The notes: a model not told the origin generated them from the sequence alone. Positions 6,336 through 13,092 are shown, numbered from the stretch's first letter. The stretch is DNA of 13,868 nt from CAZLBC01 sp964557575 (GCA_964557575.1 CAZLBC010000112.1:1-13868); one strand, 5' to 3'. Numbers and translations are program-made.

Positions 6336-6871
6336 ACCCATTGCAACCCACCAATGCACCTCGCGCGTTGATTCTTGCCGGCCCCAATGGCTCGGGCAAG
6401 ACCACCTTCGCCACGGAATTTCTGACAGCCGAAGGACACTGCCCGACATTTCTCAACGCCGACCTGATCGCCGCTGGTTTGTCACCGTTCGCGCCGGAAA
6501 AGGCCAACATCGCTGCCATGCGACTCATGGCCGAACGTATCCGCGAGTGTGTCGAGCAACGGCTGGATTTTTCGGTCGAATCGACACTGGCCGGGCGAAC
6601 CTACGCCAACTTGATCCGTGAATGGAAGCAGTCTGGTTACGTCGTGAAGATCGTTTTCCTGCGACTGGATTCTCCAGAAATGGCCGTCGCCCGTGTTCAG
6701 TACCGCGTTCGGATGGGCGGGCACAACATCCCTGAGCCGGTCATCAGGCGGCGATTTGAACAGGGCTGGTCGAACTTTCAGAACACCTACAAGACACTGG
6801 TGGATAGCTGGCAGGTCTACGATGCAACCAAGACGCCGCCGGTGCTCATCGACGAAGGAGGCCAGGCATGA
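6332..6871 (+). CDS. Zeta toxin-like kinase
   Basis: A 179-residue P-loop kinase of the zeta/PezT group, whose known members phosphorylate UDP-N-acetylglucosamine and block wall synthesis; some family members act otherwise. Walker A GPNGSGKTT is at residues 17-25, the catalytic-Asp motif NAD at 42-44, the ESTLAGRTY lid/substrate motif at 83-91, and the basic RMGGHNIPEPVIRRRFEQGW segment at 127-146. All key residues are present, unlike the two other copies (8733 and 13089). It is joined to the HEPN gene and to the following small ORF by 4-bp ATGA overlaps. The usual epsilon antitoxin is not recognisable upstream, so the small ORF downstream, the leader ORF, or neither may neutralise it. Confidence 0.85.
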   Translation: MNPLQPTNAPRALILAGPNGSGKTTFATEFLTAEGHCPTFLNADLIAAGLSPFAPEKANIAAMRLMAERIRECVEQRLDFSVESTLAGRTYANLIREWKQSGYVVKIVFLRLDSPEMAVARVQYRVRMGGHNIPEPVIRRRFEQGWSNFQNTYKTLVDSWQVYDATKTPPVLIDEGGQA

Positions 6872-7071
6872 TGAATTGGTCAGACAAGAATAAAGATATG
6901 GCTGGCACGCAGGCGGCGATGCTTCGTGCCACCCGCAAGGCGATCAGTGAAGCCAAGCTGCGCGGCGAACTCGTCCCCCAGTGGCGCGACGGCAAAGTTG
7001 TCTGGGTGCGCCCGGAAGAGGTCGAATTGCCCCCTGAGCAAGAGGACCAAACCACGCCGCCAACTCGTTGA
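6868..7071 (+). CDS. Small protein coupled to zeta, possible antitoxin
   Basis: A 67-residue protein of unrecognised family. An AGGAGG ribosome site (6856-6861) lies 6 bases before the ATG, the strongest in this operon, and the start overlaps the zeta stop as ATGA. The N-terminal half is a likely helix (AAMLRATRKAISEAKLRGE), followed by VPQWRDGKVVWVRPEEVEL and an acidic tail. A truncated homologue follows the zeta remnant at 8947-9041, so the zeta/small-ORF pair was copied as a unit. Strong translation and pairing suggest an antitoxin, but it could equally belong with the recombinase that starts 7 bases later. Confidence 0.65.
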   Translation: MMNWSDKNKDMAGTQAAMLRATRKAISEAKLRGELVPQWRDGKVVWVRPEEVELPPEQEDQTTPPTR

Positions 7072-7078
7072 TGAATCC

Positions 7079-8365
7079 GTGAGCAAGTCGCCGCCAACCC
7101 GCTACGCCATCTATACTCGCCAGTCGAAACAAGGGCTCGTCGATTTCTCCTCTTGCCAAGCCCAGTTCCACACCTGCCAGGAATACGCCAAGCAATCCGG
7201 GGGACCCTCCCTCTACTGGACCGGCCAGCACTTCGAAGATGAGGGCTACTCGGGCTCGACACTGGACCGGCCCGGCATGCGCAGGCTTCGAAAGGTCATC
7301 GATCTCGGCGCACTCGACCGAGTCTATGCCATCGCTTTCGACCGCATCACTCGCCGCAACATGCACGATGCGGTTGTGCTGCTGGATGAATTCGAAAAAG
7401 CTGGCGTCGAGCTGTGTCTTGTTCATCAGCCGGAATGAACTTCAGCCCCGCAAAACAGATTTCTCCGCTACATGCTGGCGGCCTTTGCCGAGTTTGAGCG
7501 GGAGATGATCGCCTCGCGTATCGCGGAGACGCGAGCCTACCTGAAACGACACGGCCGACGCTTGGCAGGCAAGGTGCCCTACGGCTATGACGCCGATCCC
7601 ACCACCAAACAACTCGTGAAGAACAAGTCGGAAGCCCGTCGCGTTCGAGCGATCTTCCGGCGTGCCGCCAACGGCCAGACACCCAGTGAAATCGCAAATC
7701 GAATCGATCACCTCGGCTGGCGAACAAAGCAATGGACATCAAGACAGACCGGTGAAATCGCAGGCGGCGGACGATGGACGGCCCGGCAGGTGATCAGCCT
7801 GCTGCGAAATCCGGTCTACCTGGGGCAATTCGCTGACGGCGACGCAACTCGCCCCGGCTGTCACGAAGCCATCGTAACGCCGGAACTGTTCGATGCCGCC
7901 AACCAGCAATTGGACAGCCGCCGAAGCGCGGGCGCATCCAAGCGACACATGCGTGAATTTCCGTTGCGCGGCAAACTCGTCTGCCCCAAGTGCAAACGCC
8001 CACTGTCCAGCTACGTCATCACCAAGAAGGAAGGTCCGCACACCCAACGCATTCTTCGATACTACCGGTGCCGCTCCACCGCCGGTGGCAGACCACCATG
8101 CAAAGGGGTGTCCTTCCCCGCGTGGGAAATCGAGAACTTCGTGCGGAAGCAACTGGGGGATGAAGCGACATGGGCGGAACTGGCGACGATCAATTCCACC
8201 CTCAAAGCCAAACCCATGGCCGCCCTTTGGCAATCACTCGACGAGCTTTCGCAGATGCAGATTCTGCCCCAGGTAGTCGAATGCATCGAATTTCTCCGCA
8301 AAAATACAGTGCTTCAAATTACGTTCGATGGTCGCTTGCGTGATATCCTAATCGATTGCAAATAA
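7079..8365 (+). pseudogene. Large serine recombinase interrupted by an in-frame TGA
   Basis: The frame from GTG 7079 to TAA 8363-8365 encodes a 428-residue large serine recombinase with one TGA at codon 120 (7436-7438). Before it: catalytic motif YAIYTRQS (Ser16), EGYSGSTLDRPGMRRL, and AFDRITRR. After it, in the same frame: TSAPQNRFLRYMLAAFAEFE, EREMIASRIAETRAYL, the recombinase domain (GKVPYGYDAD to LLRNPVYLGQF) and a zinc ribbon with CPKC and a C-x8-C pair. Homology continues across the TGA without a gap, so it is a point nonsense change, not a frameshift. Recombinases of this type integrate or excise elements at att sites. Other genes here use TGA as a genuine stop, so recoding is unlikely. 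It is probably inactive. Confidence 0.85.
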
Positions 8366-8437
8366 TCATCTTACACATCTGTAATGTAAACCATTAGGTC
8401 GGCGAGAAGTCAGGGTCAATTTGAGCTTGAATTTTAA

Positions 8438-8500
8438 CGGGGTATTTCCCCGGCCAAACAGTTAACGGAAAGCCCCGGAGCGGAAGCCGCCGGGGCTTTT
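8438..8500 (+). terminator. Intrinsic terminator and upstream hairpin, copy 2
   Basis: Small hairpin CGGGG-TATTT-CCCCG at 8438-8452, then terminator arms AAAGCCCCGG (8469-8478) and CCGGGGCTTT (8490-8499) followed by TTTT ending at 8500. The alternative pairing described for copy 1 is fully preserved. Here the terminator would end transcription coming from the recombinase operon. Confidence 0.75.
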
Positions 8501-8526
8501 CTGTAACCTATTGAAAAAAAAGGGGT

Positions 8527-8736
8527 ATGGCCAGTTTCGAACGACAACCAGATTCTCTGTTCCGCAAGAGACCAACCGGGGTCCGAAAGCAACCATCATG
8601 GTTGCTTTCGGCTGTGCGAAAATCCGGCCGCGAACTCTCGGACTCTCTCGTGAACAGGTTGAGCCGGGTTAACAGCCGGGTTGCTTCCGGCCCCCGCAGC
8701 GATTTCGAACTCTCTGGCGAGCGAGGCCCGGCATGA
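8527..8736 (+). CDS. Conserved leader ORF of the module, copy 2
   Basis: A 69-residue ORF beginning MASFERQPDSLFRKRPTG, with AGGGG just before the ATG. The stop TGA at 8734-8736 overlaps the zeta ATG at 8733 as ATGA, the same coupling used between the genuine genes of the neighbouring operon. This arrangement recurs in copy 3. No family recognised; strongly basic. Confidence 0.45.
   Translation: MASFERQPDSLFRKRPTGVRKQPSWLLSAVRKSGRELSDSLVNRLSRVNSRVASGPRSDFELSGERGPA
8583..8611. repeat. Perfect 29-nt palindrome, copy 2
   Basis: Identical in sequence to the dyad at 5441-5469, 14-bp arms around a central C. Confidence 0.85.
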
Positions 8737-8942
8737 ACCCATCACAGCCCATCGACGCGCCTCGCGCCCTGATTCTGGCTGGCCCCAACGGCTCGGGCAA
8801 AATCACGTTCGCTCGCGAGTTTCTACCGGTCGAGGGCAGCTGCCCGACGTTCATCAATGCTGACCTGATGGCGGAGGGCTTGACGCATGGCAGATCTTTG
8901 ATGCCAGTCAATGGCCGCCCATGCTGGTTGACGAAGGAGTGA
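8733..8942 (+). pseudogene. Zeta toxin remnant with internal deletion
   Basis: The first ~50 residues match the intact zeta gene (MNPSQPIDAPRALILAGPNG, then NADLMAEGL), but Walker A reads GSGKI rather than GSGKT. Near 8881-8888 it jumps, out of frame, to the zeta C-terminus: a shifted frame reads WQIFDASQWPPMLVDEGV, matching WQVYDATKTPPVLIDEGG of the intact copy. About 107 codons are missing. The protein cannot be an active kinase. Confidence 0.9.
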
Positions 8943-8946
8943 ATTC

Positions 8947-9041
8947 GTGATCCAGCAACATCGCGAAAAGTATCCGGATATGGAAGGCCCCCGCACGGCC
9001 ATGATTCGCGCCGCCCGCAGCGCCGCCGAATTGGCTATCGG
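8947..9041 (+). pseudogene. Truncated homologue of the zeta-coupled small protein
   Basis: From GTG 8947 the frame reads VIQQHREKYPDMEGPRTAM, then IRAARSAAE, aligning with the product of 6868-7071 (KNKDMAGTQAAMLRATRKAIS). GAAGGAG lies just upstream. Similarity ends near 9030-9041, where sequence becomes the antisense of a methyltransferase gene. The C-terminal half is lost. Confidence 0.8.
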
Positions 9042-9221
9042 CTTCAGCGCAAGCAGGTTGTCGCCAAAGATCAGCCGGTTATCGAAGATGTCGTCCTCGC
9101 TGACCCGATGGGCGGCGTGGTAAGACTTGTCCGGGTCCTCGATCAGGACTCGCGGCTCCAGCTTCGGCCGGTTCTCCTTGCCGATCCATGTCAGTTTTAA
9201 TCGCGTCTTTCTATTCGCCAT
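9042..9221 (-). pseudogene. 5' end of a DNA methyltransferase gene (60 codons)
   Basis: From ATG 9221, which overlaps the end of the DUF4276 gene by 25 bp, 60 codons encode MANRKTRLKLTWIGKENRPK and, further on, FGDNLLALK. These are typical of the N-terminus of site-specific (type III Mod-like) adenine methyltransferases. The next expected element, the DPPY catalytic motif, is absent: the frame runs into the small-ORF remnant at 9041. The rest of the enzyme has been deleted. It was probably the next gene of the minus-strand defence operon. Confidence 0.8.
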
Positions 9222-9793
9222 GGCCAATTCCCTCCGACGGCGGCCATGAGTTGTCGAATGCCCGCAACAAACACGGCGAAGCTTCGGGACCGACCGTTGT
9301 CAAGGCTCAGGTGAGGACCAATTGCTCGCGAGCCACCCACTTTCTGATAGCGCTGCCCGGTCAGTATTTTTAGCTCGTCGGCGGCATTAGCAAGGGTGTC
9401 GGGAGAGTGGTACTTTCTCTTGTTCTGCTTGTTGGCCAGTCCGTTCACTGCGAGTCCCGCTTCGACGGCCGCCAGATCGGCGAGATACCAGCTTTCCAGT
9501 TCGTGGCAGGCGATACGGACGAGGGCACCGGTGCGTTCTGCCTGCTCGCATTTCTTGACGAGTCCGTCCTTCACGGCATGGCAATCGGCGGCATCCTTGT
9601 CACGCAGGACCACGAATCGGGCATCGGGAACGCGATAATACCGTAGGCGTCGGACGATCTGATTTTCAAGATCGCTTTTGCCCTCGAACACGATGTAGCG
9701 CACGGGCAAATCCTTCGGCAACAGCCGTGGCAATAGACCTTCGAGCATAGCTCGCGCGGAGGCTTCTTCGAGTAGAAAGACAAGTTCACTCAT
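9197..9793 (-). CDS. DUF4276 family protein (TOPRIM-like), ATPase partner
   Basis: A 198-residue DUF4276-type protein. The N-terminus LVFLLEEASARAMLEGLLPRL supplies the conserved Glu (residues 9-10), VVLRDKDAAD at 61-70 the acidic D-x-D, and ACHELESWYLAD at 95-106 the family's signature. These match a TOPRIM-like metal site, as in effector nucleases. It overlaps the ATPase gene by 4 bp (ATGA at 9793-9790). ABC/AAA-ATPase plus TOPRIM pairs are known anti-phage systems (OLD, PARIS), so a defence role is likely. One oddity is that the canonical first motif is usually EG(x)TE-like and reads EEAS here. Confidence 0.8.
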   Translation of the reverse strand: MSELVFLLEEASARAMLEGLLPRLLPKDLPVRYIVFEGKSDLENQIVRRLRYYRVPDARFVVLRDKDAADCHAVKDGLVKKCEQAERTGALVRIACHELESWYLADLAAVEAGLAVNGLANKQNKRKYHSPDTLANAADELKILTGQRYQKVGGSRAIGPHLSLDNGRSRSFAVFVAGIRQLMAAVGGNWPWRIERRD

Positions 9794-10977
9794 TGCGGGT
9801 CCACTCCCTCGAAGAAGCCCTGCTTCCAGAGGTAGCCCAACTGGTCGCCGTGCTTCATGTATTCGCTGACCTGCTCGTCGTCGGAAGCGCGCTTGACGAG
9901 GGTGTATCCGTTCTCCTTGACCAGCCAGAACACATCATCAAGCTGGCACGCGTTGAGAAAGTCCGGCGAGTGGGTGGAGATGAACACCTGTCCGCCGCGT
10001 TGCGCATATGACCGGAACTCCTCGGCCAGCTCGGTGAGCAGTCTCGGGTAAAGTTGGTTCTCGGGCTCCTCGATACAGAGCAGTGGGTGCGGGCTGGGGT
10101 CGTAAAGAAGCGTGAGGTACGCGAACATCTTGATCGTGCCATCGGAAACATGGCGGGCCAGGAAGGGGTCCGTGAATGAGCCGTCCTGAAAGCGGAGCAG
10201 GACCCGGCCCTCTTCAGTTGTTTTTGCTTCGACATTCGTTATGCCGGGCACGCGGTGCTTGAGCCGGTCAATGATCTGTTTAAAGACATCCGGGTGCCGC
10301 TTGTAGAGGTACTCGGTCACGAGGGCGAGATTTTCGCCTTCCTTGGAAAGGTGTTCGGCGTGACCGGCCTCCTGTTCCGGGCGGGCTCGCTGGATGTGAA
10401 AATCAGAAATATGCCAGTTAGAGATCAGTTCGCCTAGCGCCATTGCGGCCGGAAACTTTCTGAACTGAGCCAATCCTTTGACTGCCAGCGTATCGCGTGA
10501 CTTGAGGACCTGATCCTCGCGTTGCAGGTCCTGCTCATCCGTAACCTGTTCGGGTTCATTGGTAACTGCCTTGCCTTCACCCTTGCTGAAGTCCAGAAAA
10601 TGCCAAGGCTGACCCCGGCTGCCACGGCGATATTTGAGCAGTTCTCGTTCGATGAACGGGCCTTCGTCATCTTCGTTGATTGCCAGAAAATACGTAATGA
10701 GGGGCGAGCTGTCTTTCTCCCGAAACTTCAGTTCGACTTCGATCGGCCCCTCTGTGCTGCGGCTGCGAGCCTCATTGAAGCCGCGACTGCCTCCGAGCTT
10801 GGTCAGTGCGATGTGAACATCTTCGGTCAAGGCGTCCTTGAGAAACGCGAACACACTGAACAGCGTGGATTTGCCCGTGCCGTTCGCGCCGACCAGCACG
10901 CACATGCGAGGAATATTCTTAAGCTCAGCGTCTTTGAATGCCTTGAAGTTCTTCAGTTTTATCGATTCGAGTTTCAT
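9790..10977 (-). CDS. AAA/ABC-type ATPase (AAA_21, OLD-like), defence sensor candidate
   Basis: A 395-residue ATPase. It begins MKLESIKLKNFKAFKDAEL, the standard RecF/OLD-like opening; Walker A GANGTGKST is at residues 30-38, an ABC-like signature VSDGT at 277-281, Walker B CIEEPEN at 301-307, and the switch STHSP at 334-338. All motifs are intact. A predicted helical insertion fills residues 100-230. GGAAAGGA precedes the ATG at 10977. It overlaps the DUF4276 gene by 4 bp, so the two act together. In analogous pairs the ATPase holds the nuclease until infection is sensed; whether this pair does so is inference. Confidence 0.88.
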   Translation of the reverse strand: MKLESIKLKNFKAFKDAELKNIPRMCVLVGANGTGKSTLFSVFAFLKDALTEDVHIALTKLGGSRGFNEARSRSTEGPIEVELKFREKDSSPLITYFLAINEDDEGPFIERELLKYRRGSRGQPWHFLDFSKGEGKAVTNEPEQVTDEQDLQREDQVLKSRDTLAVKGLAQFRKFPAAMALGELISNWHISDFHIQRARPEQEAGHAEHLSKEGENLALVTEYLYKRHPDVFKQIIDRLKHRVPGITNVEAKTTEEGRVLLRFQDGSFTDPFLARHVSDGTIKMFAYLTLLYDPSPHPLLCIEEPENQLYPRLLTELAEEFRSYAQRGGQVFISTHSPDFLNACQLDDVFWLVKENGYTLVKRASDDEQVSEYMKHGDQLGYLWKQGFFEGVDPQ

Positions 10978-11007
10978 GGACTCTTAATCCTTTCCGATGC
11001 ATGCACG

Positions 11008-11697
11008 TTATCTGATCGCCCACCGGAGGGTGAACAAGGGTTGAACGGAACTCGTGTGTTTCAACTGCTTTTCAATCTTGCCGATCAAGTCTTCTCGTTG
11101 CTGGTCGATGGCGTCCTGAGCGTCGAACAGTTCTCGGCGCTTCGAGTTGCGGCGACGTTCCAGGTCGCGGAGTTGCTTCTGGTGGGTCAGCGCATCCTTG
11201 ATCTCCTCGTACTGCGCGAGGATGTTCTGGATCGACTCTGGGCTTTCCGTGTCGTCGAACGGCTCGCCCTCGAAGATCGCCTCCATGACCGCCAGGCGCT
11301 CTTCGACGTCGATGTTGAACGACTTCCGGCCGTACTTCTGCGAGAAGATCATCTTCTCGATGTCGTGGACGGCGTCGTCCCGATCTTTCTGCAGGTTGTG
11401 CAGATGAATGAGCAGCAGCGTCAGCGTGGTCAGTCGCTGCTGACCGTCGATGATGTAGTTCTGGCTGTTCTTGTGGCTGCTGATGATTGAGCCGAGGAAG
11501 TAGTGGCCATACCCTTCGGCGGCCTCGCGCGGATGGCTCGGCTCGTATTCCTCCTGGAAGCGACTGATCAGATCGTCCATCAGTTCGGCGACCTGCTTTG
11601 CCTGCCAACGGTACTCGCGCTGGTAGTAGTCGATGGAGTACCTCGCACCGCTGAGCAGTTCCCGGATTGTCCTGACTTCGCCATCGATCTTTCGCAT
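11008..11697 (-). CDS. DUF262 domain fused to a helicase-like C-terminus (deletion chimera)
   Basis: A 229-residue ORF. Residues 1-165 are a DUF262 (GmrS-like, ParB/sulfiredoxin-fold) domain with QREYRW at 26-31 and the nucleotide-binding IDGQQR at 83-88. DUF262 proteins normally continue for several hundred residues. From about residue 168 the sequence becomes Arg/Glu-rich (QKQLRDLERRRNSKRRELFD, then DLIGKIEKQL) and ends SVQPLFTLRWAIR, which I recognise as the C-terminal coil and end of SNF2/DISARM-type helicases. The frame is open across the junction (near 11190-11200). AGGA lies 8 bases before the ATG. Probably an in-frame scar of a large deletion; it might still be expressed. Confidence 0.7.
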   Translation of the reverse strand: MRKIDGEVRTIRELLSGARYSIDYYQREYRWQAKQVAELMDDLISRFQEEYEPSHPREAAEGYGHYFLGSIISSHKNSQNYIIDGQQRLTTLTLLLIHLHNLQKDRDDAVHDIEKMIFSQKYGRKSFNIDVEERLAVMEAIFEGEPFDDTESPESIQNILAQYEEIKDALTHQKQLRDLERRRNSKRRELFDAQDAIDQQREDLIGKIEKQLKHTSSVQPLFTLRWAIR

Positions 11698-11700
11698 GGT

Positions 11701-11919
11701 CTATTCCTGCTGGTCCTTGTCGCTGGAATCGCGAGAGATGCCCCCGAGGCCGTGCTTGACCCACGCGTCGACGGCGTCTTTGTGGAAGCGCCAGCGCTTG
11801 CCGATCTTCTGGCCAGGCAGCTTGTCCGCCTGGGCCAGTTTGTAGAGCGTGGACTTGGAGATCTTCAGATACACCGCCAGCTCGTCCATGGTCATGATGT
11901 CGTCTCGATTTATCGGCAT
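11701..11919 (-). CDS. Excisionase-family helix-turn-helix protein
   Basis: A 72-residue MerR-like/HTH_17 protein with the standard form: DELAVYLKISKSTLYKLAQ, then KLPGQKIGKRWRFHKDAVDAW. The ATG at 11919 is preferred over GTG 11937 because GAGGAG lies 7 bases upstream. Such proteins act as excisionases or as small transcription regulators. It is the first gene of the minus-strand defence operon, 3 bases before the DUF262 start, so a regulator role is more likely than excision. It ends in a charged tail (DSSDKDQQE). Confidence 0.88.
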   Translation of the reverse strand: MPINRDDIMTMDELAVYLKISKSTLYKLAQADKLPGQKIGKRWRFHKDAVDAWVKHGLGGISRDSSDKDQQE

Positions 11920-12240
11920 CGGGCCACTCCTCGGCACCCCTGGCTATTTGGTCGCGATAACTTCGAGTATTGTCCGTATTTTGCCGGTGCTTACAAGCCG
12001 AAAATGGAGGCAGCGTGGGCGGCCTACGGCGACCTGACGTGGCAGCGGGCGACCACAACCATGTGGAGGGATTGGCCGACGGACCGTACGCCGTGCCGTC
12101 GTGGCGAACTGTCAAACATTCTTTGACGGTTGCCCCGACCGGCGGATGGGGCGGCGGTCAGCGTGCTTTGGCCATCTATGTCACAGCGGCCTGTCACAGC
12201 TTCGGGCCAGCCATCTCGCAAGTTGTGTCGCGAGTTCGTC
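11920..12240. other. Non-coding spacer upstream of the defence operon
   Basis: No convincing gene on either strand; the overlapping frames are low-quality and arginine-rich. A 9-bp inverted repeat (ACTGTCAAA-CATTC-TTTGACGGT, one G-T pair) lies at 12108-12130 without a T-tract. TGTCACAG occurs twice in 12179-12199. The minus-strand promoter must lie here but no clear -35/-10 pair stands out. Confidence 0.5.
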
Positions 12241-12445
12241 GCAAGCTGACGGAGGCGCAGAACGCGAAAACGGACGATTTTGAGACTTTCGCTCGTAAGT
12301 CCTTGTGGCTGCTGGGCTGGAGGTTGTCTCACGTTTCCGCACGGTGGCATCGGGCAACGAGCTTCGGCCGCTACCGATCCGGACGCCGAGAGCCGCCTCG
12401 CTCTCGAATCATCAGGCGGGCTAACAACCTCTGGCCATCAGGCGG
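12241..12445 (+). repeat. Tandem structured repeat, unit 1
   Basis: First of two related units (about 80% identical over their conserved core). The core begins GGAGGCGCAGAACGCGAAAA and the unit ends CAACCTCTGGCCATCAGG. Stem TGAGAC (12281-12286) with GTCTCA (12326-12331) encloses 39 bases, with an inner pairing CCTT (12301-12304) with GAGG (12320-12323) and an outer pairing GCGAAAACG with CGTTTCCGC. Strand is uncertain. Codon-position analysis of the possible ORF through both units shows no coding bias. Confidence 0.6.
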
Positions 12446-12514
12446 TATGTCGGAATCCATCTGAACCATCCGGTGGTTCCGGATAGTCGCCCTCGCACCG
12501 AGCTCGCCCTCCTT

Positions 12515-12722
12515 GCAAGCCGGAAGGAGGCGCAGAACGCGAAAACGGCCGATTTTGGCACTTTCGTTCGTAACCCCTTGTGACTGCTGGCCCGAAGGTT
12601 GTGCCACGTTTCCGCCCGGTGGCATCGCCAGGGCGGTACACGTAGCCACTTCGGACGTCTGTCGCGATCATGTCGCGCTCTCAAATCGCCGGGCTGGTTA
12701 ACAACCTCTGGCCATCAGGCGG
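12515..12722 (+). repeat. Tandem structured repeat, unit 2
   Basis: Second unit. The equivalent stem is TGGCAC (12556-12561) with GTGCCA (12601-12606), again 39 bases apart; two base pairs have changed on both sides relative to unit 1. The inner stem is CCTT (12576-12579) with AAGG (12595-12598). The outer pairing GCGAAAACG with CGTTTCCGC is unchanged. Could be an RNA element or an intergenic mobile repeat. Confidence 0.6.
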
Positions 12723-12793
12723 GCCGGTGTGGTACAATCGCTCTCACCGGCGGCGGTTCGATACTGGTTGCTCTTGGGGAGCTTGAATTTTAA

Positions 12794-12856
12794 CGGGGTA
12801 TTTCCCCGACCAAACAGTTAACGGAAAGCCCCGGAGCGGAAGCCGCCGGGGCTTTT
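12794..12856 (+). terminator. Intrinsic terminator and upstream hairpin, copy 3
   Basis: Small hairpin CGGGG-TATTT-CCCCG at 12794-12808; terminator arms AAAGCCCCGG (12825-12834) and CCGGGGCTTT (12846-12855) followed by T. The sequence equals copy 2 here, so the same alternative fold is possible. Confidence 0.75.
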
Positions 12857-12882
12857 CTGCAACCTATTGGAAAAAAAGGGTT

Positions 12883-13092
12883 ATGGTCAGTTTCGAACGA
12901 CAACCAGATTCTCTGTTCCGCAAGAGACCAACCGGGGTCCGAAAGCAACCATCATGGTTGCTTTCGGCTGTGCGAAAATCCGGCCGCGAACTCTCGGACT
13001 CTCTCGTGAACAGGTTGAGCCGGGTTAACAGCCGGGTTGCTTCCGGCCCCCGCAGCGATTTCGAACTCTCTGGCGAGCGAGGCCCGGCATGA
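12883..13092 (+). CDS. Conserved leader ORF of the module, copy 3
   Basis: Same 69-residue protein as copy 2 except Ala2 to Val (GCC to GTC). AAAGGG precedes the ATG by 2 bases. The stop overlaps the zeta ATG as ATGA at 13089-13092. It remains open even though its zeta partner is destroyed, which may reflect recent copying. Confidence 0.45.
   Translation: MVSFERQPDSLFRKRPTGVRKQPSWLLSAVRKSGRELSDSLVNRLSRVNSRVASGPRSDFELSGERGPA
12939..12967. repeat. Perfect 29-nt palindrome, copy 3
   Basis: Identical to the dyads at 5441-5469 and 8583-8611. Confidence 0.85.

Larger units (their letters stand above)
8423..8774 (+). repeat. Module repeat, copy 2 (with zeta start)
   Basis: A 310-bp copy from GAGCTT to the zeta ATG at 8733, differing from copy 3 at only 5 positions (about 98% identity); identity continues unbroken through the first 14 zeta codons to about 8774 and then stops sharply. 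It lies 57 bases after the recombinase stop. No tRNA sequence precedes it; only the terminal GAG is shared with the tRNA 3' end. Confidence 0.9.

Noticed and set aside
7436..7438. UGA recoding (as Trp, Gly or selenocysteine) in the recombinase
   Set aside because: TGA is a genuine stop in several neighbouring genes at overlapping boundaries, and no recoding hairpin stands out after it; a nonsense mutation is simpler.
10522..11490. 322-codon plus-strand ORF across the ATPase and DUF262 genes
   Set aside because: It spans two minus-strand genes with complete motifs and overlapping coupled starts; its own sequence shows no family features.
12024..12684. Minus-strand ORFs in the tandem repeats that share MPP-GNV, QQ-QG and FRVLRL in both units
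   Set aside because: Differences between the two units fall mostly on first and second codon positions, opposite to coding; compensatory stem changes explain the conservation better.
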